A DNA stretch of 14,549 nucleotides from UKL13-2 sp043756275 (GTDB lineage Bacteria > Pseudomonadota > Gammaproteobacteria > Burkholderiales > Usitatibacteraceae). Under the pieces are notes generated by a model. It ran no database searches. It saw only the letters and a program-made list of their open reading frames with translations, and was not told the origin of the DNA. The first letter of the stretch is position 1; each line of letters begins with the position of its first letter. The stretch covers positions 1-14,549 of the forward strand of contig JAYURJ010000094.1 in NCBI GenBank assembly GCA_043756275.1. Direction: 5' to 3'. This document shows, one piece after another, positions 6,710 through 14,254 of this stretch. The position numbers and the translations under genes are program-made.

Positions 6710-7783
6710 TTGAAACGTCCAACCCCCTACCTGCGCGAAAGACAAATTCGCCTGTCGTCATATGCACAATTGGCGCAGAGAAAGCGTCGCAATAGTACGT
6801 GGAAGGCCCCAGCGAAGCGCTTCATTAGGCCGGGGGAGGTGATTTTCGCCCCAGAGAAATTTAATCTAACTCGAGGGGATGGGGTTGATGTTGCAAAGTT
6901 TCTTCGAGCGTTGGCGGGACGAGTTCTGAAGCAGAATAAGCCCGTAAGATTGAATCTCAAGAGAGTCAAATCTTTCTATGTTCCTGGAGCAATTTTGCTT
7001 TTTGCCGAGATTGATCGACTCGTCTCTCTTTCGACATTGCCAAAGCCGATCTCATTGGTTGATCCTCATCTGCGGCAGCCCCGTGAAGTCCTCAAACAAA
7101 TTGAAATTCATAAGATTACGGGTGATCGCTGCGACACAATACCGACGCGGGACGACGTTATTTACTGGCGTGCCACGAAGGGCACCAATCAGTCGGGGGA
7201 AAACCTAAAGTTACTCGAAGTAGTAGCTGAACGCGCCAACAAAGAACACGCCCAACAACTGGTAGTTGGCGGCATATGGCGAGGAGTTAGCGAAGCAGTA
7301 GCCAATACCGTTGATCATGCATATACGGTCCCTCGAAAAGACGGCTTTCAAGGACTCGCTACGACTAAATGGTGGATGTTCACGCAAATCAGAGACGGCC
7401 AATTCACTGCAGCAGTTTGCGATCTTGGCTGTGGCTACCGAGCAACCATCAATCAGACAATTCCTGAGTCTTTTGTGGCCAAAATGATGGCGACTCTCGT
7501 AGGAGAGAACACTGACGTGCAAGCAATTAAGACCGCAATGGAGTACGGGCGAACTGGTACCAAACTGCAACACAGAGGAAAAGGGTCGCGTGATGCACTC
7601 TCCGTACTCGCTAAACACGGAAATGGGGAATTGTTTATATTGAGCAATACGGGTTGGGTGCAATATCAGTATAAGAATGGCGTGCAAACAAAAGTGGATA
7701 GTGCAGCTATTGGAATCGACATAATGGGCACCATCATATGGTGGAATCTGCCTCTTTCAGGAGCCAGTCATGGCGGTAATTAA
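6710..7783 (+). CDS. GHKL-type ATPase with possible N-terminal STAS-like segment
   Basis: The 357-residue product has a C-terminal HATPase (GHKL) fold. The N-box is EAVANTVDHAY (Glu195, Asn199, His203), the G1 box DLGCG (238-242), the G2 box HRGKGSRDAL (288-297), and it closes with GTIIWWNLPL, as in anti-sigma/RsbW-like kinases. No histidine-kinase phosphoacceptor domain is seen. Residues about 45-135 (PVRLNLKRVKSFYVPGAILL, then VLKQIEIHKI) alternate strands and helices much like a STAS domain, though this is a weak reading. The start is uncertain: the only early candidates are TTG at 6710, TTG at 6770 and GTG at 6839, none with a good Shine-Dalgarno, and there is no early ATG. An in-frame stop lies at 6695. 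It overlaps the DUF4325 gene by 14 bp. The likely role is a kinase or switch working with that partner; this is inference. Confidence 0.8.
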   Translation: MKRPTPYLRERQIRLSSYAQLAQRKRRNSTWKAPAKRFIRPGEVIFAPEKFNLTRGDGVDVAKFLRALAGRVLKQNKPVRLNLKRVKSFYVPGAILLFAEIDRLVSLSTLPKPISLVDPHLRQPREVLKQIEIHKITGDRCDTIPTRDDVIYWRATKGTNQSGENLKLLEVVAERANKEHAQQLVVGGIWRGVSEAVANTVDHAYTVPRKDGFQGLATTKWWMFTQIRDGQFTAAVCDLGCGYRATINQTIPESFVAKMMATLVGENTDVQAIKTAMEYGRTGTKLQHRGKGSRDALSVLAKHGNGELFILSNTGWVQYQYKNGVQTKVDSAAIGIDIMGTIIWWNLPLSGASHGGN

Positions 7784-8096
7784 TGTTGCAAAAGACTTTA
7801 CCCGCTATCCGGCAGGGCGTTACGAAAAAAACGGAAACACAAGCGGAGAGGCGTTTCGAAAGCGATTTCTCGAGAATCCAATCGCAAAAGGCGAAACGGT
7901 AACCATTGAACTTGATGGCACCATTGGATACGGATCCTCGTTTCTCGAAGAGGCTTTCGGTGGCTTAGTTCGCGCTGTAAAAGTTTCGTCAAGCGACCTC
8001 GCGAGCACGCTAAATCTCGTGTCATCAGACAACGTCCTGATCGAGGAAATCAGGCAGTACATCGATGAGGCGAGCGAAACGCTCGGATTGAATTGA
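7770..8096 (+). CDS. STAS-like DUF4325 domain protein
   Basis: This 108-residue protein consists of a single domain. FTRYPAGRYEKNGNTSGEAFR (split here as FTRYPAGRY and NTSGEAFRKRF), VTIELDG, and GSSFLEEAFGGLVR (residues about 55-68) match the pattern I know for the STAS-like DUF4325 family. That family is frequently found next to GHKL ATPase genes and is presumed to work in partner switching. The ATG at 7770 has an excellent AGGAG Shine-Dalgarno six bases upstream, inside the end of the ATPase gene, so the two are co-translated. A conserved Ser pair in GSSF could be where a partner kinase acts, by analogy with SpoIIAA/RsbV; this is unproven. The stop overlaps the next start in TTGA. Confidence 0.85.
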   Translation: MAVINVAKDFTRYPAGRYEKNGNTSGEAFRKRFLENPIAKGETVTIELDGTIGYGSSFLEEAFGGLVRAVKVSSSDLASTLNLVSSDNVLIEEIRQYIDEASETLGLN

Positions 8097-8608
8097 GCCT
8101 TAGTGAGATAAGCAGCGAACTTTTCAAATTTTTGGGTCAAGTCACAATCGTGGGACTCGGGTGGTTAGTGGTTCATAAGCTGACAATCGTCCGTGAAAAA
8201 GAGAAATCGCGGCGAGACATGTTATTGAAAGGAATTGATGAACTCTTATCTGCAGTGAACGAGATATTTACGGACGCGCGGAAATATCATTCCCAAAAAA
8301 TTCGGGATATTTCTCTTGAAGTAAGTATCAAGATGACACTCCAAGATATTTCCGTTCAACTTGAGCAAAAAGCCCGTCTGACTAACGGGCGCGGCCTTGA
8401 GAAATGCAACAAGTCTTTCATCGGCCTCAAGCGCGCCATTACACTTGTCCATTTCGAAGATGAGCAAGATGGCGAGTTACTTGACGACAGCAATCTGCAG
8501 CAATTGATTGTGGCGCATGCTGTCGCGTTCAAACGCAATTTGCATGAATTGAAGTATGACGAAGTATCAAACGGACTAGACCTCGGTCGTACGTCGTTTT
8601 GGAAATAA
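8093..8608 (+). CDS. Unrecognised protein with one N-terminal membrane helix
   Basis: I do not recognise this 171-residue product. Residues about 10-29 (LFKFLGQVTIVGLGWLVVHK) form one membrane helix. A highly charged amphipathic stretch follows (TIVREKEKSRRDMLLKGIDELLSAVNEIF), likely a coiled coil, and the rest is predicted helical by eye with no catalytic motif. The probable start is TTG at 8093, overlapping the DUF4325 stop as TTGA. An in-frame TGA at 8066-8068 rules out a much longer form, and the next Met (residue 43) would remove the helix. Codon use and A/T content match the two preceding genes, and there is no gap, so it is probably part of the same unit. It could be a membrane sensor, anchor or effector for the ATPase/STAS pair; the sequence does not decide. 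Confidence 0.7.
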   Translation: MSLSEISSELFKFLGQVTIVGLGWLVVHKLTIVREKEKSRRDMLLKGIDELLSAVNEIFTDARKYHSQKIRDISLEVSIKMTLQDISVQLEQKARLTNGRGLEKCNKSFIGLKRAITLVHFEDEQDGELLDDSNLQQLIVAHAVAFKRNLHELKYDEVSNGLDLGRTSFWK

Positions 8609-8768
8609 CATAGGCAGACTAAAGCTCATACCTACTCTTTCGTATCGATCAGAGCGTAGTCGTGATCGCCAAGTTGAATCGCGAGGGAAGCGTTAGCAAG
8701 TAGCCTGATCCGTGACTTCACATTGACGAAAATCTGGCAAACTCAAGCACCAGCGCGCCTCCTGGATC
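8609..8768. other. Spacer after the cassette, no gene seen
   Basis: No plausible coding region, RNA gene or mobile-element end was recognised. The plus-strand frame that starts at 8723 runs into the antisense of DUF1415 and looks non-coding. Confidence 0.5.
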
Positions 8769-8816
8769 AAAAATGCCCGAAACACCCCGCCAATGCTGGC
8801 GTTTCACTATTTTTAA
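8769..8816. terminator. Bidirectional terminator between the cassette and the DUF1415 gene
   Basis: The core stem CGCCA-ATGC-TGGCG (8788-8801) is extended by GAAA/TTTC arms with a four-base bulge on one side. It is followed on the plus strand by ACTATTTTTAA and preceded by AAAAAT, so each strand sees a T-run after the hairpin. It lies between the third cassette gene (+, stop 8608) and the DUF1415 gene (-, stop 8813), overlapping the latter's stop region slightly. Confidence 0.65.
8786..8806 (-). repeat. 21-bp inverted repeat, right copy
   Basis: This is the exact reverse complement of 6435-6455. Here it forms the core of the terminator between convergent genes. The two copies bracket 2.33 kb containing all three cassette genes. 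Confidence 0.8.
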
Positions 8817-9382
8817 TCCGAATCATCTGCCGCAAGCAACTTCTCCCACCCCACCCTCCCCAACCTCTCCATAGTCCCAATATTCTTCTCAAAAATATCC
8901 CCCGCTTCCGGGAACGCCGACACCGCGCGCGTCACACTTTCTTCGCGTAGCAGATGCAGCGTCGGATACGGCGAGCGATTGGTGAAGTTGGTGATGTCGT
9001 CAGGCTCGGTATCGGCGAATTGATATTGCGGATGAAAGCTGGCGATCTGGATCACGCCTTCGAGTTTTAGCTCTGCAATCGCCGCGTCGGCGACGTCCAG
9101 AAAATCGTTGTAGTCAAGAAAGTCGGTGAAAACATTTGGGTGGATCAGCAAGGTGGTGTCTGTGCTGGTTGGGGCGGCCGGGTCGGCTTCCGCCAGAAAA
9201 CGCAACTCGCGTATCAGCGCCGTGAGCAAATCTTCTGATGTGTCGCCATTGCACACGACGTACCGAATCTGCGCTTTCACATGCACCGCTTTGGCGAACG
9301 GACACAGGTTCAGCCCAATGACGACGCGCTCTAACCACTTGACCGTGTCTGCAACGAAGGCGCCGTTTTCAGGCGCGCTCAT
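8813..9382 (-). CDS. DUF1415 family protein
   Basis: Conserved protein of unknown function, 189 residues from the ATG at 9382. Family hallmarks are TVKWLERVVIGLNLCPFAKAV at the start (seen as WLERVVIGLNLCPFAK), an IHPNVFTDFLDYNDFLD segment, and IASFHPQYQFADT followed by NFTNRSPYPTLHLLREESV. The invariant Cys in NLCPFAK and the His in FHPQYQF suggest a metal or catalytic site, but no activity is established to my knowledge. A longer form could start at a TTG at 9406, overlapping the receptor gene by eight bases. The ATG version is preferred because family members have very short leaders. It follows the receptor gene by 16 bases and may be co-transcribed with it. The stop abuts the shared terminator. 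Confidence 0.9.
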   Translation of the reverse strand: MSAPENGAFVADTVKWLERVVIGLNLCPFAKAVHVKAQIRYVVCNGDTSEDLLTALIRELRFLAEADPAAPTSTDTTLLIHPNVFTDFLDYNDFLDVADAAIAELKLEGVIQIASFHPQYQFADTEPDDITNFTNRSPYPTLHLLREESVTRAVSAFPEAGDIFEKNIGTMERLGRVGWEKLLAADDSD

Positions 9383-9398
9383 GCCTGCATCACCCGCG

Positions 9399-10373
9399 TC
9401 ACTCAACCTTCGCGCCCGATGCTTTTACCACCTCGCTCCAGCGCGTAATTTCGCTGCGAATGAAGTCACCAAACGCCTCTGACGACATCGGCCCCGGCAC
9501 CGCACCGAGCTCCATGAAGCGCTCCTTGATGTCGACCGTGCCGAGCGCTTTAACAGATTCGGTATTGAGTCTGGCAATGATTTCCTTCGGCGTGCCCTTT
9601 GGTGCTACTAACCCGAACCACGATTGCACGTCAAACCCGGCCAGACCCGCTTCGCCCATTGTCGGCACATCAGGTGCTGAGAGTGAGCGTTGCGCGCTCG
9701 TCACCGCCAGCGCGCGCAGCTTGCCCGCCTTCACATGCGGTAGCGCGGATGGCATGTTGTCGAACATCACTTGCACCTGTCCGCCGACCATATCGACCAT
9801 CGCCGGCCCGCTGCCTTTGTATGGGATATGCACCAGATCAACCTTGGCGAGCATTTTGAATAATTCACCGCAGAGGTGAATCGAGGTCCCTGAGCCACTT
9901 GATGCATACGAGAGCTTGCCCGGTTGCGCACGCGCGAGTTCGATCAATTCTTTGAGCGTTTTGGCTTGTACTGAAGGGTGCACGACGAGGATATTGGGCA
10001 CACTCGCAAACAGCGCAACCGGCTCAAAATCCTTGGCGAAATCAAATGGTAATTTTGGGAACAGCGAGACGTTGATCGCGCTGGTAATCGCGCAGACATA
10101 AAACGTATAGCCATCCGGCGCGGCCCTGACCACTGCTTCCGCGCCGATATTGCTGCTGCCGCCTGCACGATTCTCAATGATGATCGGCTGACCGAGCGCA
10201 TCACCGATCTTCTTGGCCATCAATCGCCCGACCACGTCCGTCGCCCCGCCCGGCGCAAAGCCAACGACGAACTTGATCGGTTTGTTTGGGTAGGCTTGCG
10301 CAAAGGCAGTCTGGGGAAGTGACGCGACGACAGCACCAGCACCGGTTGCGGACAAAAAATCTCTGCGTTTCAT
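9399..10373 (-). CDS. Bug-type (TctC-like) periplasmic solute-binding protein
   Basis: The 324-residue protein belongs to the extracytoplasmic receptors of tripartite tricarboxylate transporters, which bind carboxylates or related small molecules in the periplasm. It starts with a twin-arginine-like signal (MKRRDFLSATGAGAVVASLP, cleavage after TAFAQ). The mature start YPNKPIKFVVGFAPGGATD and the loops IIENRAGGSSNIGAE, YASSGSGTSIHL, HIPYKGSGPAMVDMVGGQV and LRALAVTSAQR are classical. The ATG at 10373 follows GAGGAG nine bases upstream. No TctA or TctB membrane subunit is nearby, so it is an orphan receptor as is common in Burkholderiales; the ligand cannot be predicted from sequence alone. Confidence 0.95.
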   Translation of the reverse strand: MKRRDFLSATGAGAVVASLPQTAFAQAYPNKPIKFVVGFAPGGATDVVGRLMAKKIGDALGQPIIIENRAGGSSNIGAEAVVRAAPDGYTFYVCAITSAINVSLFPKLPFDFAKDFEPVALFASVPNILVVHPSVQAKTLKELIELARAQPGKLSYASSGSGTSIHLCGELFKMLAKVDLVHIPYKGSGPAMVDMVGGQVQVMFDNMPSALPHVKAGKLRALAVTSAQRSLSAPDVPTMGEAGLAGFDVQSWFGLVAPKGTPKEIIARLNTESVKALGTVDIKERFMELGAVPGPMSSEAFGDFIRSEITRWSEVVKASGAKVE

Positions 10374-10430
10374 TCTCTTCTCCTCGGTTTGCGATTGTTG
10401 AATGTCTAATTCTGCCCTATCACTCAGCGC

Positions 10431-12392
10431 TTAACGCTTAACGCCAACATAATCCGGACTCTTCAGCGCGTTCTGCTTGAACGCGCGTGACCCGGTCTGA
10501 TAATAAGCAATCGCCTCTTTCATGAGTGTTTCATTCAATGGCGCTGCTGACACCACGAGCGTCGCAGGGTCAACATTGAAGGTGGCCGCTTGTTGCTTGG
10601 GCGAGAGCACCGTCAGCACACCATCTTTGTAATAGCCAAGCTCCTGATAATTGCTCACGAACGCGCGCGCTGGTTTGGCGTTATTTTCAAACAACGACGC
10701 GCCAAAAAAATGCTCCTGCCCCTTGGCGCCCAACAGGTTGATTAGTGTTGGCGGAAGATCAATTTGACTGATCATTGCCGGGTAGCTGCCCGGTGCCAGC
10801 ATATCGGGCGCGTAAAAAATCAATGGAATCCGATAATTGGCGACAGGCAATTTAGTCTTGCCTGCGACAGAGGCGCAATGATCGGCAACGATCACGAACA
10901 GGGTGTCGTTGAACCACGGTTTGCTGCGTGCCGACTCGATAAATTGGCCGATGGCGAAGTCGGTGTACTTCACGGCACCATCGCGTCCGCCGGGCGAGGC
11001 AATATCGATGCGCCCATCAGGGTAAGTAAAGGGCCGATGGTTGGAGGTCGTCATGATCTGCGCAAAGAACGGTTTCTTTATCGCGGCAGACTCATCGAGA
11101 ATGCGCAACGAATTTGAGAATAGCGCCTCGTCGGCCACGCCCCACACATTTGCAAACGGAACCGATTCCTTCGGGAAATCAGTGCGATCAACAACCTTAT
11201 AGTCGTTGCCCGCGAAATAGGCATTCATGTTATCGAAGTAACCATAGCCGCCGTAGATGAAATACGGCTGGTAGCCCTGATGCACCAGCAACTTACCCAT
11301 AGTCGCCAGCTGTTGATTGTTTGGGCGGCGCACGATCGCCTGTCCCGGTATTGGCGGGGTACCCAAGGACAGCGCTTCCAACCCGCGCACCGTTCTTGTG
11401 CCGGTGGCGAATACTTCTTCGAATTTGAGGCCTTGCGAAGCGAGTCGATCCATATTTGGCGTCAATCCTTTCTTGCCGCCATACGCACCAACAAAGTCCG
11501 CCGACATACTTTCCATCGTAATCATCACCACGTTTTTGGGGCGTCTTGTGAACGGTCCAAGCGCATCAGATTTTTCAAGCAGCGGCGGTTGAGCATTAGC
11601 CGATAACCCCATTATTGTTGCTAACGGTGGCCGTGCCATACCAAGTTTGGCGAGTATCTGATCGGCTTCTTGCTGCGGGATCGTTTTGTAGAATTTATCG
11701 TAATCAAGTTCATTGCGGCGCATTGCGGCACTAAGCGAAAATAAACCGTTGCCGGAGAGTTCCAATGCGTGCTCGTTGCCGTCGCCAGACATCTGGTCCA
11801 CATTCGCAACGTTGTAGCTCAACACCGGCAGCACCACTGCCGCGCCGACCATGAGAAAGCGCTGCTTCCAACTGATTGGCACCGATGAAAAACTGATCCG
11901 GCGTGAAATTAGCCACGCGATTAGTCCCGCAGTGAGTGCGATGGCCGAAATGATCAGACCCACCGGGTAAGACTGTTTGATGTTGCCGATGACTTCCTTG
12001 GTATAAATCAGATAGTCAACGGCGATAAAGTTAAATCGGGTGGTGAATTCGTCCCAGAAAACCAATTCAGCCACGACACCGAATAGCAACGCGCCAACCA
12101 TGACTACGAGCATCGCCCACCTGAATTGCGACAAAACCGGGCGTTTCAGTAGCGCATTTGGCAGCAGTGCCGCAAATAGAAAGATCGGCACCAACAAGTA
12201 AGCCAGTGTCGCCAGATCGAACCACTGACCACGCAAAAAAGCGCTAGCCGATTGCGTCGCGACCATTTGCGTGGGGCCCACCTGAACCCATAACGCAATG
12301 CGCAAGAGCAGCCAGAGCGCGAGCGCAATGCCAACGAAGACGAGCGCAAACGGCAATTGAATATGCTCGCGCCTGATAAATAGCGATTTCAT
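10431..12392 (-). CDS. LtaS/MdoB-like phosphoglycerol transferase, membrane sulfatase-fold enzyme
   Basis: From the ATG at 12392 the protein has 653 residues. Five N-terminal membrane helices (about 13-36, 58-82, 91-113, 143-162, 178-197) precede a periplasmic sulfatase-fold domain (about 285-600). Catalytic features are MITMESMSADF (Glu294, metal), the nucleophile region TGTRTVRGLEA (probably Thr334), TTSNHRPF (His452) and VADHCAS (Asp504, His505, metal). Gram-negative relatives such as MdoB/OpgB transfer phosphoglycerol from phosphatidylglycerol to periplasmic glucans, and that is the best guess here; other phosphoalcohol transfers remain possible. The frame extends to 12557, but those 55 residues look non-coding and the ATG at 12392 has GGGGA seven bases upstream. 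No glucan synthase genes (opgGH) are in view. Confidence 0.88.
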   Translation of the reverse strand: MKSLFIRREHIQLPFALVFVGIALALWLLLRIALWVQVGPTQMVATQSASAFLRGQWFDLATLAYLLVPIFLFAALLPNALLKRPVLSQFRWAMLVVMVGALLFGVVAELVFWDEFTTRFNFIAVDYLIYTKEVIGNIKQSYPVGLIISAIALTAGLIAWLISRRISFSSVPISWKQRFLMVGAAVVLPVLSYNVANVDQMSGDGNEHALELSGNGLFSLSAAMRRNELDYDKFYKTIPQQEADQILAKLGMARPPLATIMGLSANAQPPLLEKSDALGPFTRRPKNVVMITMESMSADFVGAYGGKKGLTPNMDRLASQGLKFEEVFATGTRTVRGLEALSLGTPPIPGQAIVRRPNNQQLATMGKLLVHQGYQPYFIYGGYGYFDNMNAYFAGNDYKVVDRTDFPKESVPFANVWGVADEALFSNSLRILDESAAIKKPFFAQIMTTSNHRPFTYPDGRIDIASPGGRDGAVKYTDFAIGQFIESARSKPWFNDTLFVIVADHCASVAGKTKLPVANYRIPLIFYAPDMLAPGSYPAMISQIDLPPTLINLLGAKGQEHFFGASLFENNAKPARAFVSNYQELGYYKDGVLTVLSPKQQAATFNVDPATLVVSAAPLNETLMKEAIAYYQTGSRAFKQNALKSPDYVGVKR

Positions 12393-12485
12393 GTGTTGGT
12401 CCCCGGGAGCAATGCGCGTGCAGCCGCTTGAGCACCATTTTGCGGCTTTTGTCGAATGGTCGTGCGACGGTAGTGTAGCCGCCTT

Positions 12486-12514
12486 TTGACAGGTGCTGCA
12501 CGACACCGTTTGAT
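12486..12514 (+). promoter_or_regulatory. Candidate sigma-70 promoter for the lipoprotein gene
   Basis: A perfect TTGACA (12486-12491) is followed after 17 bases by TTTGAT (12509-12514, four of six to TATAAT). This predicts a transcript start near 12521, about 86 bases before the ATG at 12607. A second weaker pair, GCGACA (12571-12576) and TACAAT (12595-12600) 18 bases apart, would begin the transcript almost on that ATG. Confidence 0.45.
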
Positions 12515-12606
12515 CACATTGTGCAACGCACCAGTGGAACCTGGCCCGCGCTGCCAAAATGGGTTAACTCGCGACACAGGTTTGTCCAATTTTGTACAAT
12601 CAAGGT

Positions 12607-14217
12607 ATGCACACTCAATCCCGCGCCCGTCATCAATCAAATGCCGCAATGGCATTGCGCCTGCGTCTCACTACCGGCATCGTCCTGCTGTGCGGGTTCG
12701 CACTCGTCAGTTGCGGCGGCGGCGGTGGAGGCAGCGATTCCGCCCCAATCATTTCAGTGCCCCCACCGGTCAGCGGTACGGCATGGTCGGGCTTTGGACG
12801 CGACGCGCAGCATTCGGCTGTCGGCGCGGTCGCCACGCAGCCGCTCACCCGCCTGATCTGGCAGATGCCAGTTGATCTGGCACCGCAATATTCTGGTACG
12901 TCGCTATTGATCCACTACGGCTCACCCGTGATTACGCCGAGGAATACGGTGGTGATGCCCGTCAAGACTGGTGCGACGGGCGGCTTTCGCATCGAGGCCC
13001 GCAACGGTTTAACCGGCGCTGCTGTTTGGACTGCGGCGACCGATTACATTCTGCCGACGCAACAAAGCTGGACACCGAGCTACAACCTTGCCCTCAATGC
13101 GGCAAACCGTATCTATGCGCCGGGTGCTGGCGGAAAACTTTTCTTTCGGGACGATGCGGACAACGCCAACGGTATCTTGCAGACATCGGTATTTTATGGG
13201 GCCGATGCTTACAACGCCGCAAAAACCGTTTACGACCAGAGTGTCATTATCAATACGCCGTTGACGGTAGACACGGCTGGCAACGTTTTTTTTGGCTTCA
13301 TCGCCAATGCCGCCAACCCGGCGAACCTGATCAGCGGCATAGCGCGTGTCGCCGCCGATGGACGTGGAAGCTGGGTGGCGGCAACTGTGGCGGCGGGAGA
13401 TGCCACGATTTTGAAAGTCGCCACCAATAGCGCGCCGGCGGTTTCGCTCGATGGACGCACGCTTTATGTCGCGGTCAACACCAGTTCAAACGCAGGCTTG
13501 CCCAACGGCTATTTATTGGCACTCGATACCACCACACTGGCCACACGCGGCAAAATCCGCCTGACCGATCCGAACAGGCAAACACCCGCATGGGTGAACG
13601 ATAACGGGACATCTTCGCCCATGGTCGGCCCGGATGGCGATGTCTATTTTGGTGTTCTCGAAGCGAGCCCGCCTTCGCACAATTTCACCGGCTGGATGCT
13701 GCATTTCGACGCAACACTTGCCCAGATCAAAACGCCGGGGGCGTTCGGCTGGGACAATACGCCTTCTGTCGTGCCGCGCGCGATGGTACCGGGCTATACC
13801 GGCGGCTCAAGCTATTTGCTCATGACCAAATACAATAATTATGGCGGGGCCGGTACCGGCGACGGCAGAAACCACATCGCGATTCTTGACCCGAACCAGA
13901 CACAGGCCGATGCCATCAGTGGCGTGCCCGTGATGAAAGAAATTCACACCATGCTCGGCCCCACACCCGACCCCGCCTATCAAGGTGGCGTGAAGGAATG
14001 GTGTATCAACACCGCAGCAGTTGATCCGCTCACGCGTTCGGTGCTGGTCAATAGCGAGGATGGCTACCTTTATCGTTGGGATCTATCAGTCAATCAGCTC
14101 ACCGAGCGCATCCGTCTCAATAGCGGCACTGCCCAATCCTACACGCCGACGGCCATCGGCCCGGACGGCACCGTGTATTCGATCAATAACGCGGTGTTGT
14201 TTGCCGTGGGGCGCTAA
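12607..14217 (+). CDS. Lipoprotein with beta-propeller (PQQ/WD-like) repeats
   Basis: From the ATG at 12607 the product has 536 residues. A lipoprotein signal (LRLRLTTGIVLLCGFALVSC) ends in a lipobox-type Cys followed by a glycine run GGGGGG, a typical flexible tether. The mature part shows recurring blade-like units: DTAGNVFFGF, LDGRTLYVAVN, GPDGDVYFGV, SEDGYLYRWDL and GPDGTVYSINN. These have the xDGxVYxxxxxGxLxAxD look of PQQ-like or pyrrolo-quinoline beta-propellers, without a visible catalytic motif. It is likely outer-membrane anchored and exposed in the periplasm; its role is unknown. The start is uncertain: a TTG at 12592 and an ATG at 12649 (MALRLRL, directly at the signal) also fit, and none has a well-placed Shine-Dalgarno. 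Confidence 0.8.
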   Translation: MHTQSRARHQSNAAMALRLRLTTGIVLLCGFALVSCGGGGGGSDSAPIISVPPPVSGTAWSGFGRDAQHSAVGAVATQPLTRLIWQMPVDLAPQYSGTSLLIHYGSPVITPRNTVVMPVKTGATGGFRIEARNGLTGAAVWTAATDYILPTQQSWTPSYNLALNAANRIYAPGAGGKLFFRDDADNANGILQTSVFYGADAYNAAKTVYDQSVIINTPLTVDTAGNVFFGFIANAANPANLISGIARVAADGRGSWVAATVAAGDATILKVATNSAPAVSLDGRTLYVAVNTSSNAGLPNGYLLALDTTTLATRGKIRLTDPNRQTPAWVNDNGTSSPMVGPDGDVYFGVLEASPPSHNFTGWMLHFDATLAQIKTPGAFGWDNTPSVVPRAMVPGYTGGSSYLLMTKYNNYGGAGTGDGRNHIAILDPNQTQADAISGVPVMKEIHTMLGPTPDPAYQGGVKEWCINTAAVDPLTRSVLVNSEDGYLYRWDLSVNQLTERIRLNSGTAQSYTPTAIGPDGTVYSINNAVLFAVGR

Positions 14218-14254
14218 TTATTTCCAACCCTCGACCATTTCCGAAAGCCCATTC

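Noticed and set aside
6330..8660. Shared 8-mer GCGTAGTC on both sides of the cassette as attachment-site direct repeats
   Set aside because: Eight bases is within chance over this distance, flanking bases do not match, and no integrase or tRNA gene is present.
8723..8950. Plus-strand frame of 75 codons over the terminator
   Set aside because: It crosses the terminator hairpin and continues antisense to the well-supported DUF1415 gene.
10425..10443. Short direct repeat CGCTTAACGCTTAACG at the end of the LtaS-like gene
   Set aside because: Only two seven-base units spanning the stop codon; no sign of a functional or mobile repeat.
12393..12557. Upstream extension of the LtaS/MdoB-like protein by 55 residues
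   Set aside because: The extension is rich in Cys and His without a signal or helix, while the ATG at 12392 directly precedes the first membrane helix and has a GGGGA site.
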